Assembly: GCF_040267685.1 (NCBI RefSeq)
Contig: NZ_CP158367.1
Span: 62,001 to 126,000 of the forward strand
Reading direction: 5' to 3'
DNA length: 64,000 bases
Source of the DNA: Proteinivorax tanatarense
GTDB lineage: Bacteria; Bacillota; Proteinivoracia; Proteinivoracales; Proteinivoracaceae
The notes under the pieces were generated by a model. That model had not been told where the DNA came from, did not search any database, and worked only from the letters and a program-made list of their open reading frames with translations. How positions within the stretch are numbered: the stretch's first letter is position 1; each line of letters opens with the position of its first letter. Of the stretch, positions 45,686-54,862 are shown piece by piece. A program made the position numbers and the translations under genes.

Positions 45686-46603
45686 ATGGTGACTACAGAT
45701 ATAAAAAAAATCCAACAGGAAATTCATAGATTAAAGGAAGAAAAAAATGCTATTATATTAGGGCATTATTATCAAAGACCAGAGATTCAAGAGGTCGCTG
45801 ACTTTGTTGGAGACTCTTTTGGTTTAAGTCAACAGGCACAGCAAACAGATGCTGATGTTATTGTGTTTTGTGGAGTTCACTTTATGGCGGAAAGTGCTAA
45901 AATTTTATCGCCGGATAAAAAAGTAATATTACCAGAACCAGAAGCAGGCTGTCCAATGGCTGATATGGCTAACGTTGAGCAATTAAAAGAAATGAAAAAG
46001 AAACACCCAAAAGCGGCAGTTGTAGCATACGTTAATACAACAGCTGCAGTCAAGGCTCATGCCGATATTTGCTGCACGTCAGCCAATGTTTTAAAAGTAG
46101 TGCAATCTTTGCCACAACAGGAGATTATTTATCTGCCTGATAAGAATATGGGAGATTACCTTTCAAATCAAACAGATAAAACGATTATTAGATGGCCTGG
46201 TTATTGTTATACTCATAATTGGTTAACTATTGAAGATGTAGAAAATGCCAAAGCAGAATGCCCTGATGCTAAGGTTGTTGTTCATCCTGAATGTGCTGAT
46301 GAGATAGTAAAAATGGCGGACAAAGTAACAGGTACAAGTGGGATAATAAAGTATGCAGGAGAAAGCGATGCCAAAACATTTATAGTTGGGACAGAGCAAG
46401 GACTAGAAACAGCACTAAAAAAAGAGCATCCTGAAAAAAACTTTGTATTCCCTAGCAAAAAATTGATATGTGCTCAAATGAAAGCTAATACGATTGAAAA
46501 GGTACATGAATCTTTAAATACCCTGACCCCCGAAATACATGTTCCCGAAGAAATAAGGGTTGCGGCAAAAAAATCTTTGGATAAAATGCTACAGGTTAAA
46601 TAA
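45686..46603 (+). CDS. nadA: Quinolinate synthase
   Basis: The 305-residue [4Fe-4S] enzyme condenses iminoaspartate with dihydroxyacetone phosphate to quinolinate. ILGHYYQRPEIQEVADFVGD and FCGVHFMAESAKIL are signature stretches; cysteines in FCGVHF, ADICCTSAN and VHPECADE provide the cluster ligands. First gene of nadA-nadB-nadC. The oxygen-sensitive cluster fits an anaerobe. Confidence 0.97.
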   Translation: MVTTDIKKIQQEIHRLKEEKNAIILGHYYQRPEIQEVADFVGDSFGLSQQAQQTDADVIVFCGVHFMAESAKILSPDKKVILPEPEAGCPMADMANVEQLKEMKKKHPKAAVVAYVNTTAAVKAHADICCTSANVLKVVQSLPQQEIIYLPDKNMGDYLSNQTDKTIIRWPGYCYTHNWLTIEDVENAKAECPDAKVVVHPECADEIVKMADKVTGTSGIIKYAGESDAKTFIVGTEQGLETALKKEHPEKNFVFPSKKLICAQMKANTIEKVHESLNTLTPEIHVPEEIRVAAKKSLDKMLQVK

Positions 46604-46640
46604 ATTTTTCCTTAACTTAAAGGGAGGGGAGGTTAGTATA

Positions 46641-48230
46641 TTGAGCTTGCGCTATATTTATAACTATTCTAATATTGATACATGTACATGTCTAAATGCA
46701 GATGTTGTAATTATAGGTTCTGGGTTAGCGGGTCTTTATACAGCTTTGCAGCTAGACTCTACACTTAAAGTAGTAATGCTTACAAAAGATATCCTTTCTG
46801 AAAGTAATACAGAATATGCTCAAGGTGGGATAGCTGCTGCAATATGTCGCGAAGACTCTCCTGGCATTCATAAAGATGATACAATAAATGCTGGCCATGG
46901 TTTATGCGAAAAAGATATTGTGGATATGGTTGTTTCGAAAGGGCCTAAATGCATCAAAAGCCTCTTAGATTATGGTGTAAAGTTTGATCAGTCTGAGGGT
47001 GAAATAGCTTTAACAAGGGAAGGAGCTCACAGCCGACGACGGGTGTTACACGCAAAAGGAGATGGCACTGGCAAAGTTATTAGAGAAACATTGGAGAAGT
47101 GTCTTATTAAAAGGAAAAATGTAAAGGTGCTAGAGAAAACTTTTGCTATAGATATTATAACGGAAGGCAAAGAAGTAAATGGAGTTACTTATTTGGATGA
47201 AAACAATAAGTGCAAAATAATTGAAACACCTTATGTTGTTGTGGCTAGTGGTGGAGCAAGCCAGCTATACTCCTATACCACTAATCCCGAAGTGTCTACA
47301 GGTGATGGAATAGCTATGGCTTACAGAGCTGGTGCTAAAATGAGGGATATGGAGTTTGTGCAATTTCATCCTACAGCGTTGTATCTTAAGAACACTCCAC
47401 GTTTTTTGATCTCAGAGGCAGTAAGAGGTGAGGGTGCGGTGTTGAAAAACCCTGATAGCGAAAGATTTATGGAGAAATATCATCCTAAGCTTCAAGACTT
47501 AGCACCAAGAGATATAGTTTCTAGAGCTATGGCTGAAGAAATGGAAAAATTCCAATGCCAACACTTATACTTAGATATATCCCATTTATCAAAAGATAAA
47601 TTTGCAAAAAGGTTTCCAACCATATATAAAACATGTCAAAAATACGGATTGAATCTTCCTGGAGACCTTATTCCAGTAGCACCTGCAGCTCATTACTTTA
47701 TGGGAGGTATAGCGATAGATTTTTATGGTAGAACTAACATAAAAGGGTTATTAGCCTGTGGTGAAGCCACCAGTAGTGGTTTACATGGGGCAAACCGATT
47801 AGCTAGCAACTCTCTTTTAGAAGCACTAGTATATGGAGACAACATTGCGGAATATATAAAAGAAAACCCTCTAGAAAGTAATGTTAAAAATATAGAAGTT
47901 ACAACCATAGGGACTCCTTTGGTAGTTAAAGACTCAGAAGAGGAGTTATTGACAGCTAAAATGTGGGAATTAGCTGGTATTAAAAGAAACAGAAAAAAAT
48001 TAGTTGATCTTTCTACATATTTGAATCAAAAGGAAATAGGTCTTGTGGAAAATAGAGACGAAATGGAATATGTTAACATGCTGACCATTGCTAAACTCGT
48101 GTGTAAAGGTGCCCTAATGAGAGAGGAAAGCAGGGGTGGACATTTTAGAGAAGACTTTCCTTTTACTGATAAAAAATTTAAAGTACATATAAACTTTATA
48201 AAAAATGAAGCTTGGACAAGTTCGTTATAA
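46641..48230 (+). CDS. nadB: L-aspartate oxidase
   Basis: The 529-residue flavoenzyme oxidises aspartate to iminoaspartate for NadA. The FAD motif VVIIGSGLAGLYTALQL lies near residue 23; NTEYAQGGIAAA and GEATSSGLHGANRLASNSLL are typical. TTG 46641 follows AGGGGAGG by 8 bases; the longer frame from 46560 runs inside nadA and is not used. Without oxygen, fumarate is the likely electron acceptor (family knowledge). Confidence 0.96.
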   Translation: MSLRYIYNYSNIDTCTCLNADVVIIGSGLAGLYTALQLDSTLKVVMLTKDILSESNTEYAQGGIAAAICREDSPGIHKDDTINAGHGLCEKDIVDMVVSKGPKCIKSLLDYGVKFDQSEGEIALTREGAHSRRRVLHAKGDGTGKVIRETLEKCLIKRKNVKVLEKTFAIDIITEGKEVNGVTYLDENNKCKIIETPYVVVASGGASQLYSYTTNPEVSTGDGIAMAYRAGAKMRDMEFVQFHPTALYLKNTPRFLISEAVRGEGAVLKNPDSERFMEKYHPKLQDLAPRDIVSRAMAEEMEKFQCQHLYLDISHLSKDKFAKRFPTIYKTCQKYGLNLPGDLIPVAPAAHYFMGGIAIDFYGRTNIKGLLACGEATSSGLHGANRLASNSLLEALVYGDNIAEYIKENPLESNVKNIEVTTIGTPLVVKDSEEELLTAKMWELAGIKRNRKKLVDLSTYLNQKEIGLVENRDEMEYVNMLTIAKLVCKGALMREESRGGHFREDFPFTDKKFKVHINFIKNEAWTSSL

Positions 48231-48244
48231 GGAGATGCCTATAA

Positions 48245-49087
48245 ATGGAGAAAATTTTGATAAGAGAAAAATTGTTAAAATTTCTAAAAGAAGACTTAGG
48301 TCATGGCGATTTAACGACAGAAAGTTTAGTACCTGATGTTCAAACAGCTAATGGCATAATTTACGCCAAAAAAAATGGGGTCGTTTCTGGACTAGATATT
48401 GCAAGGGAAGTATTTATGATGCTAGATAATCAAACAAGATGGGTAGAATATAAGCAGGATGGCGAAGTAGTTAAAGAAGGTGAAGTGTTAGCTGAAGTGA
48501 TTGGCAAGGCATCAGTTATATTAAAAGGTGAACGCCTTGCATTAAATTTATTGCAACGGATGTCTGGAATAGCTACTCAAACTGCTGACTACGTTTCTAG
48601 GATTAAAGGTGCTCATTGCAAGGTTGTAGACACCCGAAAGACTACTCCAGGATTAAGAGAATTTGAAAAATATGCCGTAAAATGTGGAGGGGGCTACAAT
48701 CATAGGTTTGCACTCTATGATGCTGTTATGATTAAAGATAATCATATTAAATTAGCAGGTTCAATAGAAAGTGCGGTAGAAAAAGCTAGAGAAAACATTC
48801 CACATACAATAAAAATAGAGGTTGAGGTTGAAACAAATGAGCAGGCTCAACAAGCTGTAAAAAGTGGTGCAGATATTATTATGCTTGATAACATGAGCGT
48901 TGAAGAGATGAATCAAGCGGTAAAAACAATAGCCGGTAAAGCTATAACAGAGGCTTCAGGAGGAATAACACTTCAAACTATTACTGCAGTTTCTGAAACG
49001 GGAGTTGATTTTATATCTGTAGGTGCTCTAACCCACTCTGTTAAAGCCTTAGACATAAGTCTTGATATAAATTACAAAAAAGAATAA
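48245..49087 (+). CDS. nadC: Nicotinate-nucleotide pyrophosphorylase (quinolinate phosphoribosyltransferase)
   Basis: The 280-residue enzyme joins quinolinate and PRPP to nicotinate mononucleotide. LGHGDLTTESL at the start, VVDTRKTTPGLREFEKYAVK and ITEASGGITLQTI are conserved. Third gene of the nad operon, 14 bases behind nadB. Confidence 0.97.
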   Translation: MEKILIREKLLKFLKEDLGHGDLTTESLVPDVQTANGIIYAKKNGVVSGLDIAREVFMMLDNQTRWVEYKQDGEVVKEGEVLAEVIGKASVILKGERLALNLLQRMSGIATQTADYVSRIKGAHCKVVDTRKTTPGLREFEKYAVKCGGGYNHRFALYDAVMIKDNHIKLAGSIESAVEKARENIPHTIKIEVEVETNEQAQQAVKSGADIIMLDNMSVEEMNQAVKTIAGKAITEASGGITLQTITAVSETGVDFISVGALTHSVKALDISLDINYKKE

Positions 49088-49100
49088 AGGGGAAAGTAAC

Positions 49101-49865
49101 ATGCTATTAGCGCTAGACGTAGGAAATTCTAATATTGTGGTTGGTCTTTACCACCATGAGATTTTAAAAGAGAGTTGGAGGATTTCTACAATCAAGGATA
49201 GAACAGCTGACGAGTATGGGGTGATTTTGAAAAACCTCTTTAAATATTCTCAGATGGATATTGAAGTGACTGGGGTGATTATATCCTCAGTAGTTCCACC
49301 GGTCATGCCTGCTTTAAAGGAAATGTCTGAGAAATACTTTCATATCGATCCTGTGGTAATAGGTCCTGGCATAAAAACAAAAATGCCTATAAAGTATGAA
49401 AGTCCAAGGGAAGTAGGTGCAGACCGTATTGTTAATGCAGTTGCTGCTTATCATAAGTATGGAGGCCCTACGATTATTGTTGACTACGGTACTGCAACTA
49501 CATTTTGTGTAGTGTCGAAGAGTGGGGAGTATTTAGGTGGTTGTATTGCCCCAGGTATAGGTATTTCTACAGAGGCTTTATTTAATAAAGCAGCTAAGCT
49601 TCCTAGAATTCAAATAGAAAAACCAGAAAATGTAATCGGAAGAAATACAGTTCAGAGCATGCAAAGCGGAATTTTTTATGGGTTTATTGGGCAGCTAGAT
49701 GGGATGGTTTTACAATTAAAAAAAGAATTAAAACAACCAGCAAAAGTAGTTGCTACAGGAGGAATTGCGGAGTTAATTGCCTCTGAAAGTATGGAAGTGG
49801 ATGTAGTTGATCCTCTTTTAACCTTGGAAGGTCTAAGAATCATTTTTCACACTAATCAGAGGTAG
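49101..49865 (+). CDS. coaX: Type III pantothenate kinase
   Basis: The 254-residue enzyme starts coenzyme A synthesis. LLALDVGNSNIVVGLY is the phosphate-1 motif, VGADRIVNAVAA and IIVDYGTATTFCVV the other ASKHA motifs. It starts 13 bases behind nadC, so NAD and CoA synthesis may share a transcript. In Bacillus coaX (yacB) stands right behind ftsH; here the hut, fhs and nad blocks have been inserted between them. Confidence 0.97.
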   Translation: MLLALDVGNSNIVVGLYHHEILKESWRISTIKDRTADEYGVILKNLFKYSQMDIEVTGVIISSVVPPVMPALKEMSEKYFHIDPVVIGPGIKTKMPIKYESPREVGADRIVNAVAAYHKYGGPTIIVDYGTATTFCVVSKSGEYLGGCIAPGIGISTEALFNKAAKLPRIQIEKPENVIGRNTVQSMQSGIFYGFIGQLDGMVLQLKKELKQPAKVVATGGIAELIASESMEVDVVDPLLTLEGLRIIFHTNQR

Positions 49866-49876
49866 GAGGTCTACAA

Positions 49877-50302
49877 GTGGAGAGTAAAGGAAAAGAAAGA
49901 AATCGGATTTTCTTTAAGACTGTTTTAATATTGTTAATACCATCAGTGTTATTGATAATATTTGGCATTTTGTTGTTGCCTAGTGATTTAGGAGGCCAAT
50001 ATATAGAAATCACTGGTGAAGAAGCAGAAATTATAGTTGAAACAAATGAAGTGCAAATTATAGATTTGCGTCCACAACATCAATATGAAAAAACTCATAT
50101 ACCGCAATCCATTAACCTATCTGAGGAAGTTGTGACGGAACGTTACCATAGTTTAGATAAGAGAGAGATAACTATTGTTATACCTCATACTGGTAATGAT
50201 GGAGAAGAGATAGCAAGATTTTTAGTTGACCAGGGCTTTGCAGATGTATATATACTAAAAGCAGGGATTGAAGATTGGCCGGGCGATTTAGAAAAAAATT
50301 GA
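49877..50302 (+). CDS. Membrane-anchored rhodanese-like protein without catalytic cysteine
   Basis: The 141-residue protein has one N-terminal membrane segment (about 11-33) and a rhodanese domain (about 42-140: VQIIDLRPQHQYEKTHIPQSINL ... here given in part, and GFADVYILKAGIEDW). The active-site loop, normally Cys-x-x-Gly-x-Arg, reads VIPHTGNDGEE and contains no cysteine, so sulfur transfer is unlikely. GTG 49877 follows TAGGAGG. It may serve as a binding module; the partner is unknown. Confidence 0.75.
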   Translation: MESKGKERNRIFFKTVLILLIPSVLLIIFGILLLPSDLGGQYIEITGEEAEIIVETNEVQIIDLRPQHQYEKTHIPQSINLSEEVVTERYHSLDKREITIVIPHTGNDGEEIARFLVDQGFADVYILKAGIEDWPGDLEKN

Positions 50303-50403
50303 TGCATAGTATAAATGTTTTCAGCTTAACGAAGTGTTTTATCTGGTTGCCGTATTAGTGAAATCTATAGTGTCATAAACAAAAAATGTCTAGTGCAATA
50401 ATC

Positions 50404-50434
50404 GACTAAGCCTTATTTAAGGCTTAGTTTTTTG
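50404..50434 (+). terminator. Terminator after the rhodanese-like gene
   Basis: ACTAAGCCTTA / TAAGGCTTAGT with TTT loop, then TTTTTT. The rest of the 224-base gap shows no clear feature. Confidence 0.88.
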
Positions 50435-50526
50435 TCAAAAACAGAAAAATTACGCGGGATATTTTTTATAGAAAAATCTGTAGCTTAAGTAATGAGCGCG
50501 AGTTTATAAACAGGAAGGGTGAGCCT

Positions 50527-51489
50527 ATGAATTATAGTAAACAACTGAAAAAGAATCCATTAGTGCTGGCTCCAATGGCTGGTGTAACTGATTATGTTTA
50601 CAGGGGGATTGTTAAAGAACACAATTGCGGGATTATGTATACAGAAATGGTGAGCTTAAAAGGTTTGATACATAAAAATAGTAAAACAAAAAGAATTTTA
50701 GATTTTAATGAAGAACAAAGACCAATAGTAGCACAAGTATTCGGCAGTAATATTTCTGACTTTAAAGAGGGTATCCCCATTGTAGAGCAGTGGGGTATCG
50801 ATGGGATTGACATAAATATGGGGTGTCCTACGCCCAAAATAGTTAAGAATGGCGATGGAGCTGCTCTTTTAAAGAATTTAGACTTAGCGGAAAAGCTATT
50901 ATCTACTGCAATAAAATTTTCTAGGTCTCCAGTGTCTATAAAAATTAGGTTAGGCTGGGACAGTGATAATTTAGTAGTGAAGGACTTTGTCAAAATGGCA
51001 GAAAATGCGGGGGCAGCCACAGTTGCAATACACGGTAGAACAAGGGAACAATTTTATTCTGGAAAGGCAGATTGGGATCAAATTGCAGAGGTTAAGTCTC
51101 AAAGCTCGCTACCAATCATAGCAAATGGAGACGTATTTTTTCCTGAAGATGCCGAAAAAATTTTAAAATACACAGGCTGTGAAGGTGTGATGATAGGAAG
51201 GGGCGCTATGGGTAATCCTTGGATATTTAGTAACACTATGGACTTGCTGACTAACAAGTGCTACACTCCACCTTCTAAATTAGAGATTATTAATCAAGCA
51301 ATCGGCCATTTAAGGAAACAAGTAGAATACTTTGGTGAAACCTTAGGAGTGAAAGTGATGAGAAAGCACTTGGCTTGGTATCTTAAAGGAATGAAAAATT
51401 CATCGGATGTTAAAATGAAGATTCATCGTACAGAAAATGTTAAAGAAGTAATAAAAATACTGGAAAAATATAAAAAAGAAAATAGCTAA
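50527..51489 (+). CDS. dusB: tRNA-dihydrouridine synthase (DusB type)
   Basis: The 320-residue FMN enzyme reduces uridine in the D-loop of tRNA. LAPMAGVTDYVYRGI, DINMGCPTPKIVKNGDGAAL with the catalytic cysteine (about residue 99), IHGRTREQFYSGKADW and VMIGRGAMGNPW are family signatures. It stands near lysS as in Bacillus (yacF). Confidence 0.97.
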   Translation: MNYSKQLKKNPLVLAPMAGVTDYVYRGIVKEHNCGIMYTEMVSLKGLIHKNSKTKRILDFNEEQRPIVAQVFGSNISDFKEGIPIVEQWGIDGIDINMGCPTPKIVKNGDGAALLKNLDLAEKLLSTAIKFSRSPVSIKIRLGWDSDNLVVKDFVKMAENAGAATVAIHGRTREQFYSGKADWDQIAEVKSQSSLPIIANGDVFFPEDAEKILKYTGCEGVMIGRGAMGNPWIFSNTMDLLTNKCYTPPSKLEIINQAIGHLRKQVEYFGETLGVKVMRKHLAWYLKGMKNSSDVKMKIHRTENVKEVIKILEKYKKENS

Positions 51490-51513
51490 AATTTGGCTAT
51501 TTTCTTTTTTTTT
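51478..51513 (+). terminator. Terminator after dusB
   Basis: GAAAATAGC / GCTATTTTC followed by a run of nine Ts; the left arm overlaps the end of dusB. Confidence 0.88.
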
Positions 51514-51525
51514 AGTTATATTTTA

Positions 51526-51554
51526 TTGAGAAAGAAAATAAAATAAAATATAAT
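51526..51554 (+). promoter_or_regulatory. Promoter of the HTH / AAR-like operon
   Basis: TTGAGA (51526-51531), a 17-bp spacer and TATAAT (51549-51554). Confidence 0.75.
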
Positions 51555-51555
51555 A

Positions 51556-51579
51556 ATTGTATACAAAAGTGTGCACAAT
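51556..51579 (+). promoter_or_regulatory. Dyad operator overlapping the predicted start site
   Basis: ATTGTATACA (51556-51565) and TGTGCACAAT (51570-51579) form an inverted repeat with 8 of 10 positions matching and a 4-bp centre. The left half with the next base is itself the palindrome TTGTATACAA. It lies one base behind the -10 box, a typical repressor position; the gene that follows encodes a helix-turn-helix protein. Confidence 0.6.
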
Positions 51580-51599
51580 AAAAAAGAGGTGAGAGAAAA

Positions 51600-52121
51600 T
51601 TGGACTTGTATAGGATAAATGATAAGACAATTAGCAAACAAAAGATAACGGATACAATCGATAAGATCTTATCTTATAGAGCTCAAGGTCTATCACAAAC
51701 TGAAGTTTCTGATAAGCTTAACCTAGATAGGATTTTTATATCGAGGCTGGAGAAGATGGGAGAAATTAGAAAAGGTAAAAATATTGCTATAATTGGTTTT
51801 CCTATAGAAAATATCCAGCAAGTTCAAAACATTTCTGAGAAATTTGGAGTGAACTTTACCTTATTGCTAAGTGAGCAGCAGAGATGGCATTTTGTCGAGA
51901 GTAAGGAAGGAGTAGACCTTTTTAACCAGATATTAAAACTAGTAAATGACTTAAAGAGTTTTGATGTGGTAATAGTAATCGCTTCTGATAAAAGAATAAG
52001 ACAAATTTCCAACCTTTTAGACCAAAAAATAGTACCGTACCCGATTGGAAAATCGCCTATAAAAGAAGATGTAGTTGTTAATACTGACGAAATAGAAAAA
52101 CTGCTTGCTACCCTTTGTTAA
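51600..52121 (+). CDS. Helix-turn-helix protein, first gene of a three-gene operon
   Basis: The 173-residue protein has an N-terminal XRE-like helix-turn-helix (about 14-58: YRAQGLSQTEVSDKLNLDRI) and a C-terminal domain of about 110 residues with alternating beta/alpha pattern (IAIIGFPIEN, DVVIVIASDKRIRQI). I do not recognise the second domain. TTG 51600 follows GAGGTGAGAG. The dyad upstream suggests autoregulation. The next gene starts 14 bases after its stop. It is probably a regulator that senses a ligand linked to the two downstream genes; that is inference. Confidence 0.7.
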   Translation: MDLYRINDKTISKQKITDTIDKILSYRAQGLSQTEVSDKLNLDRIFISRLEKMGEIRKGKNIAIIGFPIENIQQVQNISEKFGVNFTLLLSEQQRWHFVESKEGVDLFNQILKLVNDLKSFDVVIVIASDKRIRQISNLLDQKIVPYPIGKSPIKEDVVVNTDEIEKLLATLC

Positions 52122-52135
52122 AGGAGCTGACTAAT

Positions 52136-53059
52136 TTGAAAAAAGTTGTAAGTGTAAGCTTAGGATCAGCGTCAAGGGATCATAAAGTATACACAGAGAT
52201 ATATGGTCATAAGATTTGTATAGAAAGAGTGGGAACTGATGGCGACATCGAAAAGATGGTAGAAATAATTAGAGAATTGGATGGGAAAATAGACGCATTT
52301 GGATTAGGAGGTATGGACCTATTTTTAATAGTCAATGGGAAAAAATATGTTTTAAGAGAATCGGAAAAAATAATAAAGCATGCAAAAAAAACTCCCATAG
52401 TTGATGGCTCAGGACTGAAAGGGACATTAGAAAAACAAACCCTTAGGTACTTACAAGCTAACGGCTTTAACTTCAAAGACAAAAAGGTTTTATTGGTATG
52501 TGCTTTAGATAGATTTGGAATGGCAGAAGAATTACTTAGGCTAGGGGCAAACACAATTTATGGTGATTTGATGTTTAGCTTGGGCATACCAATAAAAATA
52601 ACTTCAATAAAAACCCTTTCTAAGGTTGCAAATGTTGCATTGCCTGTGATTAGGCATTTGCCTTTTAACATGCTTTATCCTACTGGAGCTAAGCAAGAAA
52701 AAAGCCTAGAAAAGTACAGAAAGGTTTTTAATTGGTCTGAAGTTATAGCGGGAGACTTCCATTTCATAAAAAAATATCTACCCTTTAACCTTACTGAAAA
52801 AACAATTATTACTAACACAGTAACTTCGAAAGATGTAGAAATTTTAGCAAGTCGTGGTTTAAAAACTTTAGTTACAACAACACCAGAACTCAACGGTCGC
52901 TCGTTCGGGACTAATGTAATGGAAAGCGTTTTGATTGCTTTGAATGAGCCAAATCAAAAGCTTGATTACGAAGATATGCTAAAAAAGGTTGATTTTAAGC
53001 CGAGAATAATATCATTAGATCAAGTCAAAAGGCAAAATAGGGGGTTGTCCCATGGATAA
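52136..53059 (+). CDS. Uncharacterised conserved protein, partner of the AAR-like dehydrogenase
   Basis: The protein has 307 residues from TTG 52136, which follows AAGGAG by 9 bases. I recognise no catalytic family. It opens with VVSVSLGSASRDHKV, and a second segment DAFGLGGMDLFLIVNGKKY follows. From about residue 118 there is a Rossmann-like stretch (KKVLLVCALDRFGMAEELLR), so a nucleotide or cofactor may bind. Homologues are sometimes labelled quinate dehydrogenase, which nothing here supports. The gene overlaps the next one by 8 bases, indicating translational coupling and probably a joint function. Confidence 0.6.
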   Translation: MKKVVSVSLGSASRDHKVYTEIYGHKICIERVGTDGDIEKMVEIIRELDGKIDAFGLGGMDLFLIVNGKKYVLRESEKIIKHAKKTPIVDGSGLKGTLEKQTLRYLQANGFNFKDKKVLLVCALDRFGMAEELLRLGANTIYGDLMFSLGIPIKITSIKTLSKVANVALPVIRHLPFNMLYPTGAKQEKSLEKYRKVFNWSEVIAGDFHFIKKYLPFNLTEKTIITNTVTSKDVEILASRGLKTLVTTTPELNGRSFGTNVMESVLIALNEPNQKLDYEDMLKKVDFKPRIISLDQVKRQNRGLSHG

Positions 53060-54155
53060 TAGGTTTGCTTTTCTAATTCATCCCATAGATGTAAATGATA
53101 TGGCTAGGAAGTTTAAGTTTCTACAAAAGATGCCAGAAAGTTGGGTGGAAAATGGAATTAAGTATTTACCACCTATTAAAGTATCAGAAATAACGGGAGT
53201 AGAGTCTAGTTATAATAAAGCAGAGGGAAACTTCGTAGCATGTACCCTTACATCCAGACAGATTACCACGTTGCCCCCGGATTTTGTGCTAAGGAAAATA
53301 ATCAAAGCAGGGAAACTGGCAGAAAAAATGGGTGCTAAGATAGTTGGGTTAGGTGCTATGACATCAGTAGTCGGTGACGCTGGACTAACAATTTCAAAAA
53401 ACTTGAATATCCCAGTAACAACTGGTAATAGTTATACTGTAGCATCAGCGATTGAAGGAACAAAAAAAGCAGCAAAGTTAATGGGACATAGTTTAGATAG
53501 CTGTGAAGTTACTATTATTGGCGCTACTGGCTCTATTGGTGCTGTAACATCACGCATTCTATCCAGAGAAGTTAGAAGCTTGAACTTGATTGCAAGAAAT
53601 CAACGAAGGTTAGAAAGACTTGCTAAGATAATAATGCAAGAGACGGGGACTCCTATAAAAATACCTACGACACCTAAAGAAGGTATTAAAAAAGCTGATA
53701 TAATTATTTCTGTGTCCGGGTCTGTTGATTGTGTTATAAGCCCTGAAGATATAAAACCTGGGGCAGTAGTTTGTGACGTCGCAAGGCCGAGGGATGTTTC
53801 GCAGAAGGTACAAAAGTTAAGAAATGATGTCTTTGTTTTTGAAGGTGGATTAATCAAAGTGCCAGGGGACGTGAACTTTAACTTTAATTTTGGTTTCCCA
53901 CCAAAAACAGCATACGCCTGTATGGCAGAAACTATGATTTTAGCTTTAGAAAACAAATTCGAGCCTTATACTCTTGGCAGGGAGCTAACTGTTAACCAAG
54001 TTGACGAAATACAAATGTTATCAAGAAAACACGGGTTTACATTGGGAGGTTTCAGAAGTTTTGAAAGAGCGGTAGATGAAAAAGAAATAGAGCGTATAAA
54101 AAGGAATGTGCTAATAAATTCACTAAATTTAAAAAAATCTGCTGCTAAGGTTTGA
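53052..54155 (+). CDS. Acyl-ACP-reductase-like (AAR/COG5322) dehydrogenase lacking the catalytic cysteine
   Basis: The 367-residue protein follows the cyanobacterial long-chain acyl-ACP reductase along its length. [15 protein letters not shown] and [12 protein letters not shown] are followed by the Rossmann motif [16 protein letters not shown] and [12 protein letters not shown]. The C-terminal part ends in [15 protein letters not shown] and LSRKHGF. In the cyanobacterial enzyme a cysteine after the GGVVE-type turn carries the acyl group; here the matching stretch is [14 protein letters not shown], with no cysteine. It is thus likely an NAD(P)H dehydrogenase of unknown substrate. ATG 53052 follows AGGGGG inside the preceding gene. 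Confidence 0.75.
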   Translation: MDNRFAFLIHPIDVNDMARKFKFLQKMPESWVENGIKYLPPIKVSEITGVESSYNKAEGNFVACTLTSRQITTLPPDFVLRKIIKAGKLAEKMGAKIVGLGAMTSVVGDAGLTISKNLNIPVTTGNSYTVASAIEGTKKAAKLMGHSLDSCEVTIIGATGSIGAVTSRILSREVRSLNLIARNQRRLERLAKIIMQETGTPIKIPTTPKEGIKKADIIISVSGSVDCVISPEDIKPGAVVCDVARPRDVSQKVQKLRNDVFVFEGGLIKVPGDVNFNFNFGFPPKTAYACMAETMILALENKFEPYTLGRELTVNQVDEIQMLSRKHGFTLGGFRSFERAVDEKEIERIKRNVLINSLNLKKSAAKV

Positions 54156-54334
54156 CAAAACAAACCCAGTCGATTATAATATTTGCAAGCACTGAAGGGA
54201 TTCACTCTTTAGTGCTTGTTATTGTATACGTTGTGGTAAAAGTTGTCACCCATCAGAAGTGTATAATTAATGCTGCTTTTACATATCATTGTTTAACAGA
54301 GACAATTTTTACTGAAAAAGGAGAGAGACTGATA

Positions 54335-54811
54335 ATGGAAAACGGAAAAGAAGTAATTTTGACACCTAGCGGTTTAAAAAAATTAGAAGAAGAACTAGAG
54401 TATCTTAAATCTACAAAGCGTAGGGAAGTAGCAGATAGAATAAAGGTTGCTATCAGCTATGGAGACATTAGCGAAAACTCTGAGTATGAAGATGCAAAAA
54501 ATGAGCAGGCATTCGTAGAAGGGCGTATATTAACAATTGAAAAAATGTTAAGGAATGCTACCGTTATTGATGAAGAAGAAGTAAACAAAGAAGTAGTGAA
54601 TGTTGGCTGTACCGTTCGACTTAAAGACCTAGAATATGATGAAGAGCTAGAGTATACTATTGTAGGCTCAGCAGAGGCAAACCCAAATGAAAGTAAAATT
54701 TCAAATGAGTCTCCCGTTGGAAAGGCGATAATAGGAAAGCCAATAAATAGTGTAGTTGATGTAACAGTTCCGGCAGGAAATATAAAATACAAAATTCTTT
54801 CAATTAGCTAG
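54335..54811 (+). CDS. greA: Transcription elongation factor GreA
   Basis: The 158-residue protein rescues backtracked RNA polymerase by stimulating transcript cleavage. The N-terminal coiled coil (about 10-75) carries the acidic tip [16 protein letters not shown], and the C-terminal FKBP-like domain ends the protein ([12 protein letters not shown]). ATG 54335 follows AAGGAGAGAG; the frame extends to 54152 but without family similarity. Bases 54156-54334 contain an imperfect repeat CAAGCACT / AGTGCTTG (54185-54219), possibly a weak terminator. Confidence 0.97.
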   Translation: MENGKEVILTPSGLKKLEEELEYLKSTKRREVADRIKVAISYGDISENSEYEDAKNEQAFVEGRILTIEKMLRNATVIDEEEVNKEVVNVGCTVRLKDLEYDEELEYTIVGSAEANPNESKISNESPVGKAIIGKPINSVVDVTVPAGNIKYKILSIS

Positions 54812-54862
54812 TTTCAACCTTTTATACGAACTAATATGTAGGTTATATTTAGGAGTGATATT

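Noticed and set aside
53052-54155. Shikimate or quinate dehydrogenase
   Set aside because: The Rossmann motif alone invites this label, but the full-length pattern follows acyl-ACP reductase and the shikimate-binding motifs are absent.
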